DNA from: Limivivens faecihominis
Lineage (GTDB): Bacteria; Bacillota; Clostridia; Lachnospirales; Lachnospiraceae
DNA: 39,691 bases
Assembly: GCF_020686945.1 (NCBI RefSeq)
Contig: NZ_JAJEPR010000028.1
Span: forward strand, 1-39,691
Direction of reading: 5' to 3'
Shown: piece after piece, positions 15,869 through 24,322 of the stretch
Layout of the letters: each line of letters opens with the position of its first letter
Numbering within the stretch: position 1 is the first letter of the stretch
The notes under the pieces: generated by a model
What the model saw: only the letters and a program-made list of their open reading frames with translations
Database searches by the model: none
Told to the model about the DNA's origin: nothing
Translations under genes and position numbers: made by a program

Positions 15869-17509
15869 ATGGGCAAGAAGATTTTCGGCCATCTTTTGTT
15901 CGTGGCAGCGCTGGCAGGCTGTGTCGGCATGACCCTGCTCATGGGCAGTCAGGGAACAAAGGAATCCATGCTGTACAATCTGATCTTTCTCGCGATCATG
16001 GTCGTCCTGTATTTTGCAGGCCTCATCGGCGGCTTCTTCCGGATGAGCGGCTTGGAGCATGACTTCCAGATCGCAGCGAAGAAAGCCGAGAGAAACGATC
16101 CCACACTGAAAACAGACAAGATTTTTGCAATCCGCTCCATCGACAAGCAGCTCAAGGATTTCTGGGGTTACGCAAAGAGCTCCAAGGGCGGTATCGCCGA
16201 TGTGGAGGATTACATCAATGAGGATCTGGTGGACAGCAGCATCCACAGATCTCTCCTGGAGATGATCCCCGACATGCTTACCAGCCTCGGTATTCTTGGT
16301 ACCTTCATCGGTCTGGTCTGGGGTCTTAAGAATTTCAACCCGGCAAACTATGACGCGATGACTTCTTCCGTGGCTTCTCTGGTAGAAGGAATCAAGGTGG
16401 CTTTCCTGACCTCCATCTATGGTCTGGCTCTGGCTCTCGTCTATACTTATAATATGCGGAGCAGCTACGATTCCCTTGTCACCGCTCTGGATGAATTTCT
16501 GGACAAGTTCCATGCCCATGTGATGCCTTCCGCTGAGATGGAGTCCAAAAACCTTATGATCTCCTTCCAGCAGACTCAGGCAGATTCCATCAACCGTATG
16601 GCAGATCAGTTCTCCGATCAGCTGGCAGACAGCTTTGAGAAAGTTATCACCCCGGCTTTCCGGAAAATGAACCAGTCTCTTGACATTCTCGTGACTTCCA
16701 TGACCAAGGGCCAGGAAGAGATGGTCAAAGGCATTTTGGATGAGTTCCTGAAACAGATGAACAGCTCCTTCAAGATGGAGTTTGACGGCTTTAATAAGGC
16801 CGTGACGGAGCTTACCCAGGCCCAGGAGAGCAACGCGGTTTACACGAAACAGCTCTATCAGCAGCTGGCCACCGAACTTAACGCCACCTTCCAGCAGGAG
16901 CAGAAGAATATGCACCAGCAGATTCAGGAGATGGTTCAGTCTCAGGGCCAGTACATGATCAGCGCCGACCAGGTAATGCAGGACAGCCAGCGGATCATGA
17001 AGGAGCAGCAGAACGCTTACAAGCAGATCATGGACTACATGAAAGAGGCAGAGCAGACCTCCGCCAAATTCTGGGTTGCCTGCAACCAGACCATGCAGAA
17101 ATATGTCAACGCCGCCGCTTCCGGCCTCGAAGGCTTTACAATGTCCCAGAAATACAATGAGCAGATCTTTGAGGCCAACACCCGTCTCATCGAGAACTAC
17201 TCCGAAAAAGTGGACGAGTACATGGCCGCCCAGAAAGAGGTATCTGCAGCTCTTGAGCAGATCAAGCGGGTATTTGAAGATCTGGCTGTCAGCAGAGATG
17301 ATAAGAATGTTTACCTTCACCGGGGAAATCTGCAGAACGTCAGCTCCAACCGGGAACTGGTACAGCAGATGGAAAATATGTTGAAGGAGGAGCAGGAAAA
17401 TCAGCGCGAAACCATGCAGGAGATGTCCGAGTGGGTTCAGGAGCTGGCAAAGAACGGCGGAAAAGCCAACGCGAAGTTCGGCTTTTTCAAGAATAAGAAT
17501 GACAGGTAG
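15869..17509 (+). CDS. MotA/TolQ/ExbB-type proton channel with long coiled-coil tail (ZorA-like)
   Basis: The 546-residue membrane protein has four likely transmembrane helices at about residues 5-25, 36-57, 132-153 and 172-194. The last two carry the family channel motifs LGTFIGLVWGL and FLTSIYGLALAL. About 350 residues of Gln/Met-rich helical, probably coiled-coil, cytoplasmic tail follow. Known 5:2 motors pair such a protein with a MotB-like partner, here the next gene (8 bases on). The long tail resembles ZorA of the Zorya anti-phage system and not MotA (~290 residues) or ExbB. No flagellar, Tol or ZorC/D/E gene is adjacent. AAAGGAGGAG precedes the ATG. The channel family is well supported; a defence role is not. 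Confidence 0.82.
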   Translation: MGKKIFGHLLFVAALAGCVGMTLLMGSQGTKESMLYNLIFLAIMVVLYFAGLIGGFFRMSGLEHDFQIAAKKAERNDPTLKTDKIFAIRSIDKQLKDFWGYAKSSKGGIADVEDYINEDLVDSSIHRSLLEMIPDMLTSLGILGTFIGLVWGLKNFNPANYDAMTSSVASLVEGIKVAFLTSIYGLALALVYTYNMRSSYDSLVTALDEFLDKFHAHVMPSAEMESKNLMISFQQTQADSINRMADQFSDQLADSFEKVITPAFRKMNQSLDILVTSMTKGQEEMVKGILDEFLKQMNSSFKMEFDGFNKAVTELTQAQESNAVYTKQLYQQLATELNATFQQEQKNMHQQIQEMVQSQGQYMISADQVMQDSQRIMKEQQNAYKQIMDYMKEAEQTSAKFWVACNQTMQKYVNAAASGLEGFTMSQKYNEQIFEANTRLIENYSEKVDEYMAAQKEVSAALEQIKRVFEDLAVSRDDKNVYLHRGNLQNVSSNRELVQQMENMLKEEQENQRETMQEMSEWVQELAKNGGKANAKFGFFKNKNDR

Positions 17510-17517
17510 GGTTGCAT

Positions 17518-18534
17518 ATGAAAAGAAGACGTAAGAAAAAAGGAAATGGAAGCTTTAACGTCTGGCGCTCCTATTCCGATATGATGTGCGGCCTTCTGCT
17601 CCTGTTTGTACTGATCATGTGCGTGACTCTTTTCCAGGCCCAGAAGACCTATGACGACAGCATCAAGGAGCGGGATGAGAGAATCGCTGCTCAGGCCCAG
17701 GTCATCAGCCAGCAGACCACGCTGGATGAGCAGCAGGGCCAGATCGAGGACAAAGACCAGCTCCTGGCAGCCCAGAAGGCAAAACTTGACGAGCAACAGG
17801 CAAAGCTGGATGAACAGCAGAGCAAACTGGATGAGCTGGCAGCGGCCCTGGCTGACAAGCAGATCACGCTGGATGAGCAGAGCACGCAGCTCGCTGCCCA
17901 GCAGAGCGCGCTGGATGAGAAGAACCAGCAGCTTCTGGATCAGCAGACCCAGATCGAGAACATCATCGGCGTCAAGGCCGACGTCATTTCAGCCCTGAAA
18001 GAAGAGTTCACGGCTCAGAACCTGAACGTGGATATCGATTCCAAGACAGGAGCCCTGATGCTGGACAGCAACGTCATGTTTGACTACAATAAGGCGGAGC
18101 TCACCGATGAGGGTATGGCAGTTCTGGATCAGGTGCTTCCGGTATACTGTCAGGTGCTGATGAAAGAAGAATACAAGGATTATCTGGCAGAGATCATCAT
18201 CGACGGTTACACCGATACTACCGGTGATTACGCTTATAACTTAAGCCTCTCCCAGCAGAGATCCCTGGCAGTTGCCCAGTATCTGCTCTCGATCGAGGAT
18301 GATTTCCTGAGCAGTACCCAGGAGGAAGACTTAAAACAGGTGCTCACGGTAAACGGCCACTCTATGTCGAACCCGATTCTGGATGCAGACGGAAATGTGG
18401 ATATGGACGCCTCCCGCCGAGTGGAAGTTAAATTCCGTCTGAAGGATGACGAGATGATCGACGAGCTCAACAAGATCATGAGCGGAACCACAGACGAGAC
18501 CGAGACAGAAACCGAGACTCAGGCAGCAGAATAA
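17518..18534 (+). CDS. OmpA/MotB-type motor protein with heptad coiled coil (ZorB-like)
   Basis: The 338-residue protein has a basic N-terminus and one membrane helix (about residues 18-40). Asp21 in SYSDMMCGLL sits where MotB and ZorB carry their proton-accepting Asp. Residues ~45-145 form a regular coiled coil with repeated KLDEQQ heptads. A peptidoglycan-binding OmpA/MotB domain follows (VMFDYNKAEL, GYTDTTGDYAYNLSLSQQRS, NGHS, DASRRVEVKF). The tail is Thr/Glu-rich. The ATG at 17518 follows a weak GTAGGG; a TTG at 17512 is an alternative that adds two residues. It pairs with the channel protein upstream as the wall-anchored stator of a proton-driven motor. A strong terminator follows. Confidence 0.85.
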   Translation: MKRRRKKKGNGSFNVWRSYSDMMCGLLLLFVLIMCVTLFQAQKTYDDSIKERDERIAAQAQVISQQTTLDEQQGQIEDKDQLLAAQKAKLDEQQAKLDEQQSKLDELAAALADKQITLDEQSTQLAAQQSALDEKNQQLLDQQTQIENIIGVKADVISALKEEFTAQNLNVDIDSKTGALMLDSNVMFDYNKAELTDEGMAVLDQVLPVYCQVLMKEEYKDYLAEIIIDGYTDTTGDYAYNLSLSQQRSLAVAQYLLSIEDDFLSSTQEEDLKQVLTVNGHSMSNPILDADGNVDMDASRRVEVKFRLKDDEMIDELNKIMSGTTDETETETETQAAE

Positions 18535-18545
18535 TAAAAAAGCAT

Positions 18546-18600
18546 AAAAAAGCGTTCCCGGACGCCATCATAAAAGGATGGCAGCGGGAACGCTTTTTTT
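18546..18600. terminator. bidirectional intrinsic terminator between convergent genes
   Basis: AAAAGCGTTCCCG on the left pairs with CGGGAACGCTTTT on the right, and an inner stem GCCATC (18564-18569) pairs with GATGGC (18577-18582). A runs on the left and T runs on the right make it work for both the motor operon and the minus-strand activase gene. Confidence 0.92.
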
Positions 18601-18602
18601 CG

Positions 18603-21600
18603 CTATGCGTCTTTTTGTGCTTTCAGATTCTTCTGGGCTGTGGAGAGCATCAGCTTGATACGGTTCAGCTGGTTTACTTCGCTGGCACCGGGGTCATAGT
18701 CGATGGCCACGATATTTGCCAGCGGATACTGATGGCGGATCTCCTTGATGACGCCTTTACCAACGACATGGTTGGGCAGGCAGCCGAAGGGCTGGGTGCA
18801 GACGATATTGTTGACTCCGCTGTGGATCAGTTCGAGCATCTCACCGGTCAGGAACCAGCCCTCGCCGGTCTGGTTTCCGAGAGAGACAATATCCTTGGCA
18901 TATTTTGCCAGGTCCTCAATGTGGGCCGGCGGCGTGAAGTGACGGCTGGCCTGGAACTCTCTGGCGGCGGCTCCGCGGATCTGCTCCACGAGCTTGATGC
19001 CCATGTTGGAAAGAGTAGCGGTGGATTTCTTCATGCCAAGCGCTTCCGCCTTGAAGTTGCTGTTGTAGAAGCAGTAGAGCAGGAAGTCAATGAGGTCCGG
19101 CATAACGGCCTCGGCTCCCTCTGCCTCCAGAAGCTCTACCAGATGGTTGTTGGCAGCCGGCAGGAATTTTACCAGGATCTCGCCGACGATGCCGACTTTC
19201 GGTCTCTGCTCGTCGGTGATCGGAATGTTGTCAAATTCCCGGATGATCTGACGGCAGATCTTCTTGAACTGGCCGTAGGTCGGATAACGGCTGGAGATGA
19301 ATTTCTTGCAGATGCCCACCCATTTTTTATGGAGCTTATCTGTGGTGCCCTTCACCTGCTCGTAAGGCCGCATCCGGTAAACGCAGCGCATGAAGACGTC
19401 GCCGAAGAAGGCAGCGTAGACGCCGCGGATCAGAAGCTGGGGTGTGAGCTTGAAGCCCGGGTTCTTCTCCAGTCCGCTTAAGTTGATGGAGATAACCGGA
19501 ATCTGCTCCATGCCGGCTTTCTCCAGGGCCCGGCGGATGAAGCCGATGTAGTTGCTGGCCCGGCAGCCGCCTCCGGTCTGGGAGATCAGGACTGCTGTCT
19601 TATTGAGATCATACTTGCCGGAGAGCAGAGCGCTCATGATCTGTCCTACGACGATGATGGAAGGATAGCAGGCGTCGTTGTTTACATATTTAAGGCCGAG
19701 GTTTACGGCCTCTCTCTCGTCTCGGTTCAGAACCTCCAGACGGTAGCCGGAGACATTAAAGGCGGTCTCGATGAGGTCGAAATGGATCGGTGTCATCTGG
19801 GGACAGAGGATCGTGTAGTCTTTTCGCATTTTCTCGGTGAAGACCACACGGTTGAAGCTGGCGGGAACGACTTTTCGCTCCTCCTTTTTCTCCTCACGGG
19901 CGCGGATGGCAGCCAGAAGAGAGCGGACACGGATACGGGCAGCGCCCAGATTGCTGATCTCATCGATCTTCAAGCAGGTATAGATCTTTCCGGAGTTGGC
20001 CAGAATATCTTTTACCTGGTCGGTGGTAACGGCGTCCAGACCGCAGCCGAAGGAGTTCAGCTGGATGAGATCCAGATTTTCCGTGGTCTTCACATAGTTG
20101 GCAGCGGCATAGAGACGGCTGTGGTACATCCACTGGTCCATGACGATGAGGGGACGCTCCGGCTCATTGAGGTTGGAGATGGAGTCCTCGGTAAGAACGG
20201 CCACGCCGTAGGAATTGATGAGCTCCGGAATACCGTGGTTGATCTCGGAATCCACATGGTAGGGTCTTCCTGCCAGAACGATGCCGTGGCGGTTGTTGTC
20301 CTTCAGCCATTTTAAGGTCTCCTGACCTTTTTCCCACATGGCCTCTCTGGTCTTTGCCAGCTCGTCCCAGGCCAGGCGGACAGCCTCCTCGATCTCGGAG
20401 GCCGGGATTTCCGGAAACTCTTTGGTAAGGCCAAGGGTGATGGTCTCGGGACTCTCGAAGTTCAGGAAGGGATGGCGGAAACGGATGCTGCCGTCCCTAA
20501 GTTCGTCGATGTTATTCTTGATGTTTTCCGGATAGGAAGTAACGATGGGGCAGTTGTAATGGTTGTTCGCATCCGGGAACTCTTTCCGCTCGTAAGGAAT
20601 GCTCGGATAGAAGATCTCCTTGATGCCCTGACGGATGAGCCAGGTCACATGACCGTGAGCCAGCTTGGCGGGATAGCACTCGGACTCACTGGGGATGGAC
20701 TCGATGCCCAGCTCGTACATTTTGTGGGAGGAGGCCGGTGTGAGGATGACCCGGTATTTCAGCTTCGTGAAGAAGGTGAACCAGAACGGGTAGTTCTCGT
20801 ACATGTTCAGAACTCTCGGAATACCGATCTCTCCGCGCTCTGCCTCGTCTGCCTCCAGCGGTGTGTAACCGAAGAGGAGTTTATTCTTATATTCAAAAAG
20901 GTTCGGGATCTTTTCTTTATTCTTTTCCTTGCCCAGACCGCGCTCGCAGCGGTTTCCGCTGATGAACTGACGGCCGCCGGTGAAGCGATTGATGGTCAGA
21001 CGGCAGTTGTTAGTGCAGCCTTTACATTTTGCCATCGTGGTGGTGAACTGAAGCTTGTTGATCTTCTCGATGGAGAGCATCGTGGTTTCGGCACCTTCCA
21101 CATAGCGCTCTCTTGCGATGAGGGCGGCTCCGAAGGCTCCCATGATACCGGCGATATCCGGACGGATGGCCTCGCAGTCGGCGATCTTCTCAAAACTTCT
21201 GAGAACTGCGTCGTTGTAGAAGGTTCCTCCCTGGACAACGATGTGGCGGCCGAGCTCTGTGGCGTCGGAAACCTTGATTACCTTATATAAAGCGTTCTTG
21301 ATGACGGAGTAAGCAAGGCCTGCGGAGATATCGGCGACGGTTGCACCCTCTTTTTGGGCCTGTTTTACCTTGGAGTTCATGAATACGGTACAGCGGGTTC
21401 CAAGGTCGATGGGGTTCTCGGCAAAGAGAGCGGCCTTCGCGAAATCCTGGACGCTGTAGTTCAGGGAGTTGGCGAAGTTCTCGATGAAGGAACCGCAGCC
21501 GGAAGAACAGGCCTCGTTGAGCTGTACGCTGTCCACGGCGTGATTTTTGATCTTGATGCATTTCATGTCCTGGCCGCCGATGTCAAGGATGCAGTCTACG

Positions 21601-22844
21601 TTTGGATCAAAGAAGGAAGCAGCGTAGTAATGGGAGATGGTCTCCACCTCGCCTTCGTCCAGCATCAGGGCGGCTTTGATCAGGGCCTCGCCGTAACCGG
21701 TGGAGCAGGAGTAGACGATTCTTGCAGTATCCGGCATCAGGGAGTAGATTTCCTGGACGGCGCGGATGGCGGTTTTTAAGGGGCTTCCGTTGTTGCTGCT
21801 GTAGAAAGAGTAAAGCAGGCTTCCGTCCTCACCGACGAGGGCTGCCTTTGTGGTGGTGGAACCGGCGTCGATGCCGAGGAAGCAGTTTCCTTCATAGGTG
21901 GAAAAGTCTCTCTTGGCCACGCTGTACTGGTTCTGGCGCTCGGTGAACTTCTCATAGGCTTCTCTGGAAGCGAAGAGGGGATCGAGTCGTGCCACCTCAA
22001 ACTCCAGCTTGATGTTGGAGGAAAGTTTTTTCACCATCTCGGAGAGGGAAACGGAAACCTTCTCGTCGTAGTTCAGCGCGGAACCGATGGCTGCGAAAAG
22101 ATGGGAGTTCTCCGGGGTGATGGCGTGCTCGTCGTCCAGCTTCAGCGTGCGGATGAAAGCGGCTTTGAGCTCGGAGAGGAAGTGTAAAGGTCCTCCCAGG
22201 AAAGCCACATGGCCGCGGATCGGTTTACCGCAGGCCAGGCCGCTGATGGTCTGGTTTACGACCGCCTGGAAAATGGAGGCGGAAAGGTCTTCTTTTGTCG
22301 CGCCCTCGTTGATCAGGGGCTGGATATCGGTCTTTGCGAAAACGCCGCAGCGGGCGGCAATGGTGTAAAGAGCTTTATAATCTTTCGCGTATTCATTCAG
22401 GCCGGTGGCATCCGTCTGAAGAAGGGAAGCCATCTGGTCGATAAAGGAACCCGTACCGCCGGCACAGATACCGTTCATACGCTGCTCCACATTTCCGCCT
22501 TCAAAGTAGATGATCTTCGCGTCCTCACCGCCGAGCTCGATGGCTACGTCCGTCTGGGGAGCGCAATGCTGCAGGGCTGTGGATACGGAAATTACCTCCT
22601 GAACAAAAGGAACCCCGAGGTGTTTGGCCAGGGTCAGTCCGCCGGAACCAGTGATCATGGGATGAACGGTGAGTTCCCCTAAGGTGTCGTGGGCTTTTTT
22701 CAGAAGAGAAGAAAGAGTCTCTTGGATGTTGGCGAAATGCCGCTCATAGTCAGAAAAGAGCAGATTTTTTTCTTCGTCCAGGATCGCGATCTTCACAGTA
22801 GTGGAACCGATGTCGATTCCTAAAGTATATCGGTTTTGCGTCAT
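18603..22844 (-). CDS. fused acyl-CoA dehydratase activase (HgdC-type ATPase x2 plus dehydratase-like domain)
   Basis: The 1413-residue protein carries two BadF/BcrA-type ATPase modules in tandem. The first begins GIDIGSTTVKIAILD (about residue 9) with a Cys-containing CAGGTGSF. The second begins FLGIDAGSTTTKAAL (about 322) with CSSGCGSF and DIGGQDMKCIKI. A Cys cluster CKGCTNNC follows, then a long C-terminal half related to 2-hydroxyacyl-CoA dehydratase subunits (SECYPAKLAHGH, NNDACYPS, QTGGGCRASNY). Classical activases (HgdC) pass one electron from a [4Fe-4S] cluster to the dehydratase with ATP hydrolysis. This fusion is known in Clostridia but its substrate is not. The only in-frame start is ATG 22844, and its GGAGG lies 25 bases away across a hairpin. 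Confidence 0.88.
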   Translation of the reverse strand: MTQNRYTLGIDIGSTTVKIAILDEEKNLLFSDYERHFANIQETLSSLLKKAHDTLGELTVHPMITGSGGLTLAKHLGVPFVQEVISVSTALQHCAPQTDVAIELGGEDAKIIYFEGGNVEQRMNGICAGGTGSFIDQMASLLQTDATGLNEYAKDYKALYTIAARCGVFAKTDIQPLINEGATKEDLSASIFQAVVNQTISGLACGKPIRGHVAFLGGPLHFLSELKAAFIRTLKLDDEHAITPENSHLFAAIGSALNYDEKVSVSLSEMVKKLSSNIKLEFEVARLDPLFASREAYEKFTERQNQYSVAKRDFSTYEGNCFLGIDAGSTTTKAALVGEDGSLLYSFYSSNNGSPLKTAIRAVQEIYSLMPDTARIVYSCSTGYGEALIKAALMLDEGEVETISHYYAASFFDPNVDCILDIGGQDMKCIKIKNHAVDSVQLNEACSSGCGSFIENFANSLNYSVQDFAKAALFAENPIDLGTRCTVFMNSKVKQAQKEGATVADISAGLAYSVIKNALYKVIKVSDATELGRHIVVQGGTFYNDAVLRSFEKIADCEAIRPDIAGIMGAFGAALIARERYVEGAETTMLSIEKINKLQFTTTMAKCKGCTNNCRLTINRFTGGRQFISGNRCERGLGKEKNKEKIPNLFEYKNKLLFGYTPLEADEAERGEIGIPRVLNMYENYPFWFTFFTKLKYRVILTPASSHKMYELGIESIPSESECYPAKLAHGHVTWLIRQGIKEIFYPSIPYERKEFPDANNHYNCPIVTSYPENIKNNIDELRDGSIRFRHPFLNFESPETITLGLTKEFPEIPASEIEEAVRLAWDELAKTREAMWEKGQETLKWLKDNNRHGIVLAGRPYHVDSEINHGIPELINSYGVAVLTEDSISNLNEPERPLIVMDQWMYHSRLYAAANYVKTTENLDLIQLNSFGCGLDAVTTDQVKDILANSGKIYTCLKIDEISNLGAARIRVRSLLAAIRAREEKKEERKVVPASFNRVVFTEKMRKDYTILCPQMTPIHFDLIETAFNVSGYRLEVLNRDEREAVNLGLKYVNNDACYPSIIVVGQIMSALLSGKYDLNKTAVLISQTGGGCRASNYIGFIRRALEKAGMEQIPVISINLSGLEKNPGFKLTPQLLIRGVYAAFFGDVFMRCVYRMRPYEQVKGTTDKLHKKWVGICKKFISSRYPTYGQFKKICRQIIREFDNIPITDEQRPKVGIVGEILVKFLPAANNHLVELLEAEGAEAVMPDLIDFLLYCFYNSNFKAEALGMKKSTATLSNMGIKLVEQIRGAAAREFQASRHFTPPAHIEDLAKYAKDIVSLGNQTGEGWFLTGEMLELIHSGVNNIVCTQPFGCLPNHVVGKGVIKEIRHQYPLANIVAIDYDPGASEVNQLNRIKLMLSTAQKNLKAQKDA

Positions 22845-22852
22845 ATGTACTT

Positions 22853-22867
22853 ACAGGAAAATCCTGT
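22853..22867 (-). promoter_or_regulatory. hairpin between Shine-Dalgarno and start codon of the activase gene
   Basis: ACAGGA (22853-22858) and TCCTGT (22862-22867) form a perfect 6-bp stem with a 3-base loop. On the minus strand it lies between GGAGG (22870-22874) and the ATG (22842-22844). Linear spacing is 25 bases, but folding out the 15-base hairpin leaves 10, which is near optimal. An in-frame stop just upstream of the ATG rules out an earlier start. Confidence 0.65.
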
Positions 22868-22910
22868 GTCCTCCTATTCTCTGTATGGAATAAAACGATG
22901 GTGTGTCAGA

Positions 22911-22954
22911 CTCTGAGAGAGAAACTTCCTTTTATAATAAAAGGTTTCTCAGAG
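22911..22954 (-). promoter_or_regulatory. 44-base compound stem-loop in the activase mRNA leader
   Basis: On the transcript, an outer stem CUCUG/CAGAG, a middle stem GAGAAA/UUUCUC and an inner stem CCUUUUA/UAAAAGG with UUA loop stack with small bulges. It begins about 5 bases after the predicted transcription start. It matches no riboswitch that I recognise. Confidence 0.6.
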
Positions 22955-22965
22955 CATATGAGGCT

Positions 22966-22994
22966 ATTATAGGGCAAAGCCGGAAAAAATTCAA
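22966..22994 (-). promoter_or_regulatory. promoter of the activase gene
   Basis: Reading the minus strand, TTGAAT (22989-22994), a 17-bp spacer and a consensus TATAAT (22966-22971). Start near 22959, giving a leader of about 115 bases. It is divergent from the tgt promoter. Confidence 0.85.
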
Positions 22995-23018
22995 CTGACA
23001 AAGATACCAAACTGTCAG
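22995..23018. repeat. inverted repeat CTGACA/TGTCAG between divergent promoters
   Basis: CTGACA (22995-23000) and TGTCAG (23013-23018) are separated by 12 bases and directly abut the -35 of the minus-strand promoter. It could be a small operator serving either gene, but 6-bp arms can arise by chance. Confidence 0.3.
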
Positions 23019-23036
23019 CTTCTGAATCGAAACTTG

Positions 23037-23065
23037 TTGCAAAAAAAGCCATATCACGGTATACT
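23037..23065 (+). promoter_or_regulatory. promoter of tgt
   Basis: TTGCAA (23037-23042), a 17-bp spacer and TATACT (23060-23065). The start codon follows at 23109. Confidence 0.7.
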
Positions 23066-23108
23066 AAACTGATGAGCAATCAATGACGAAAAAAAAGGAT
23101 GGTGAATC

Positions 23109-24239
23109 ATGTATCAGCTGATAAAAAGAGACGGCAAGGCAAAAAGAGGCCGTTTTACAACCGTACATGGAGTGATTGAGACGCCGGTATTCATGAATGT
23201 GGGAACTGCGGCGGCGATCAAGGGCGCAGTCTCCACCATGGATTTACAGGAGATCGGTACCCAGGTGGAGCTCTCCAACACCTATCATCTTCATGTGCGC
23301 CCCGGCGACGAGGTTGTGAAGAAGATGGGAGGTCTTCATAAATTTATGGTCTGGGACAAACCGATCCTGACCGATTCCGGCGGATTCCAGGTCTTCTCCC
23401 TGGCAGGACTCCGGAAAATCAAGGAGGAGGGCGTGAAGTTCAATTCCCACATCGACGGCAGAAAGATCTTCATGGGACCCGAGGAGAGTATGCAGATTCA
23501 GTCTAACTTGGCCTCCACAATCGCGATGGCCTTCGATGAGTGCCCGCCGAGTACCGCCAGCCGGGATTATATCCAGAATTCCGTGGAGCGGACTTACCGC
23601 TGGCTCGTTCGATGCAAAAATGAGATGGCCCGCTTAAACAGCCTGCCCGATACGATCAACCCCCATCAGATGCTTTTCGGCATCAACCAGGGCGGTATTT
23701 ATGAGGATATCCGTATCGAGAATGCTAAGGAGATCGCGAAGCTTGATCTGGACGGCTACGCTGTAGGCGGTCTGGCTGTGGGAGAGTCTCACGAGGAAAT
23801 GTACCGGATTCTGGACGAGGTTGTGCCCTATCTTCCGTTGGAGAAACCGGTTTACCTGATGGGTGTCGGCACACCGGCCAATATTCTGGAGGCCGTGGAC
23901 CGGGGCGTGGACTTCTTCGACTGCGTATACCCGAGCCGGAACGGACGTCACGGCCACGTTTACACGAAGTACGGAAAGCTGAACCTTTTCAACGCGAAAT
24001 ATGAGCTGGATCAGAAGCCCATTGAGGAAGGCTGCCAGTGTCCGGCCTGCCGTCATTACAGCAGAGGCTATATCCGTCACCTTCTGAAAGCCAAGGAAAT
24101 GCTGGGCATGCGTCTCTGCGTGCTCCACAATCTCTATTTCTACAACCATTTAATGGAAGAGATACGCACAGCCATCGAGGAAGGACGCTACAAGGAATTC
24201 AAGAAAGCCAAGCTCGAAGGAATGGAACAGGGCGAATAA
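23109..24239 (+). CDS. tgt: queuine/preQ1 tRNA-ribosyltransferase
   Basis: Tgt exchanges guanine-34 for preQ1 in GUN-anticodon tRNAs, the first tRNA step of queuosine synthesis. The 376-residue protein has the active-site segment LTDSGGFQVFSL (Asp89) and the second catalytic Asp region DFFDCVYPSRNGRHG. The zinc ligands are in CQCPACRHYSRGYIRHL with a late His (LCVLHNLYFYNHL). GGLAVGES forms the substrate loop. AAGGATGGTGA precedes the ATG. Full length for the family. Its promoter diverges from the activase gene, and yajC follows, a common tgt-yajC arrangement. Confidence 0.97.
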   Translation: MYQLIKRDGKAKRGRFTTVHGVIETPVFMNVGTAAAIKGAVSTMDLQEIGTQVELSNTYHLHVRPGDEVVKKMGGLHKFMVWDKPILTDSGGFQVFSLAGLRKIKEEGVKFNSHIDGRKIFMGPEESMQIQSNLASTIAMAFDECPPSTASRDYIQNSVERTYRWLVRCKNEMARLNSLPDTINPHQMLFGINQGGIYEDIRIENAKEIAKLDLDGYAVGGLAVGESHEEMYRILDEVVPYLPLEKPVYLMGVGTPANILEAVDRGVDFFDCVYPSRNGRHGHVYTKYGKLNLFNAKYELDQKPIEEGCQCPACRHYSRGYIRHLLKAKEMLGMRLCVLHNLYFYNHLMEEIRTAIEEGRYKEFKKAKLEGMEQGE

Positions 24240-24253
24240 TCAAGAAAAAAGGC

Positions 24254-24282
24254 TTGATGTATTCGGGAAAATTGTGTATAGT
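24254..24282 (+). promoter_or_regulatory. separate promoter of yajC
   Basis: TTGATG (24254-24259), a 17-bp spacer and TATAGT (24277-24282) lie in the tgt-yajC gap, so yajC can be transcribed without tgt. Confidence 0.7.
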
Positions 24283-24322
24283 AGTAAGCATGCACAGGCG
24301 TTAGCCATAAGGAGGAAAAAAT

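Noticed and set aside
15779..17320. 513-codon minus-strand frame opposite the MotA-like gene
   Set aside because: Leu/His-rich shadow of a strongly supported plus-strand membrane protein with ribosome site and operon context.
15869..18534. A complete Zorya defence system
   Set aside because: Only ZorA/ZorB-like genes are present. The next gene is convergent and encodes a dehydratase activase, and the preceding genes are ung and hisF, so no ZorC, ZorD or ZorE is adjacent.
18615..21290. Several plus-strand frames opposite the dehydratase activase
   Set aside because: No ribosome sites or recognisable motifs; the minus-strand gene has continuous domain content.
22995..23018. CTGACA/TGTCAG as a firm operator
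   Set aside because: Arms of only 6 bp with a 12-bp gap are expected by chance at this rate; kept only as a low-confidence repeat.
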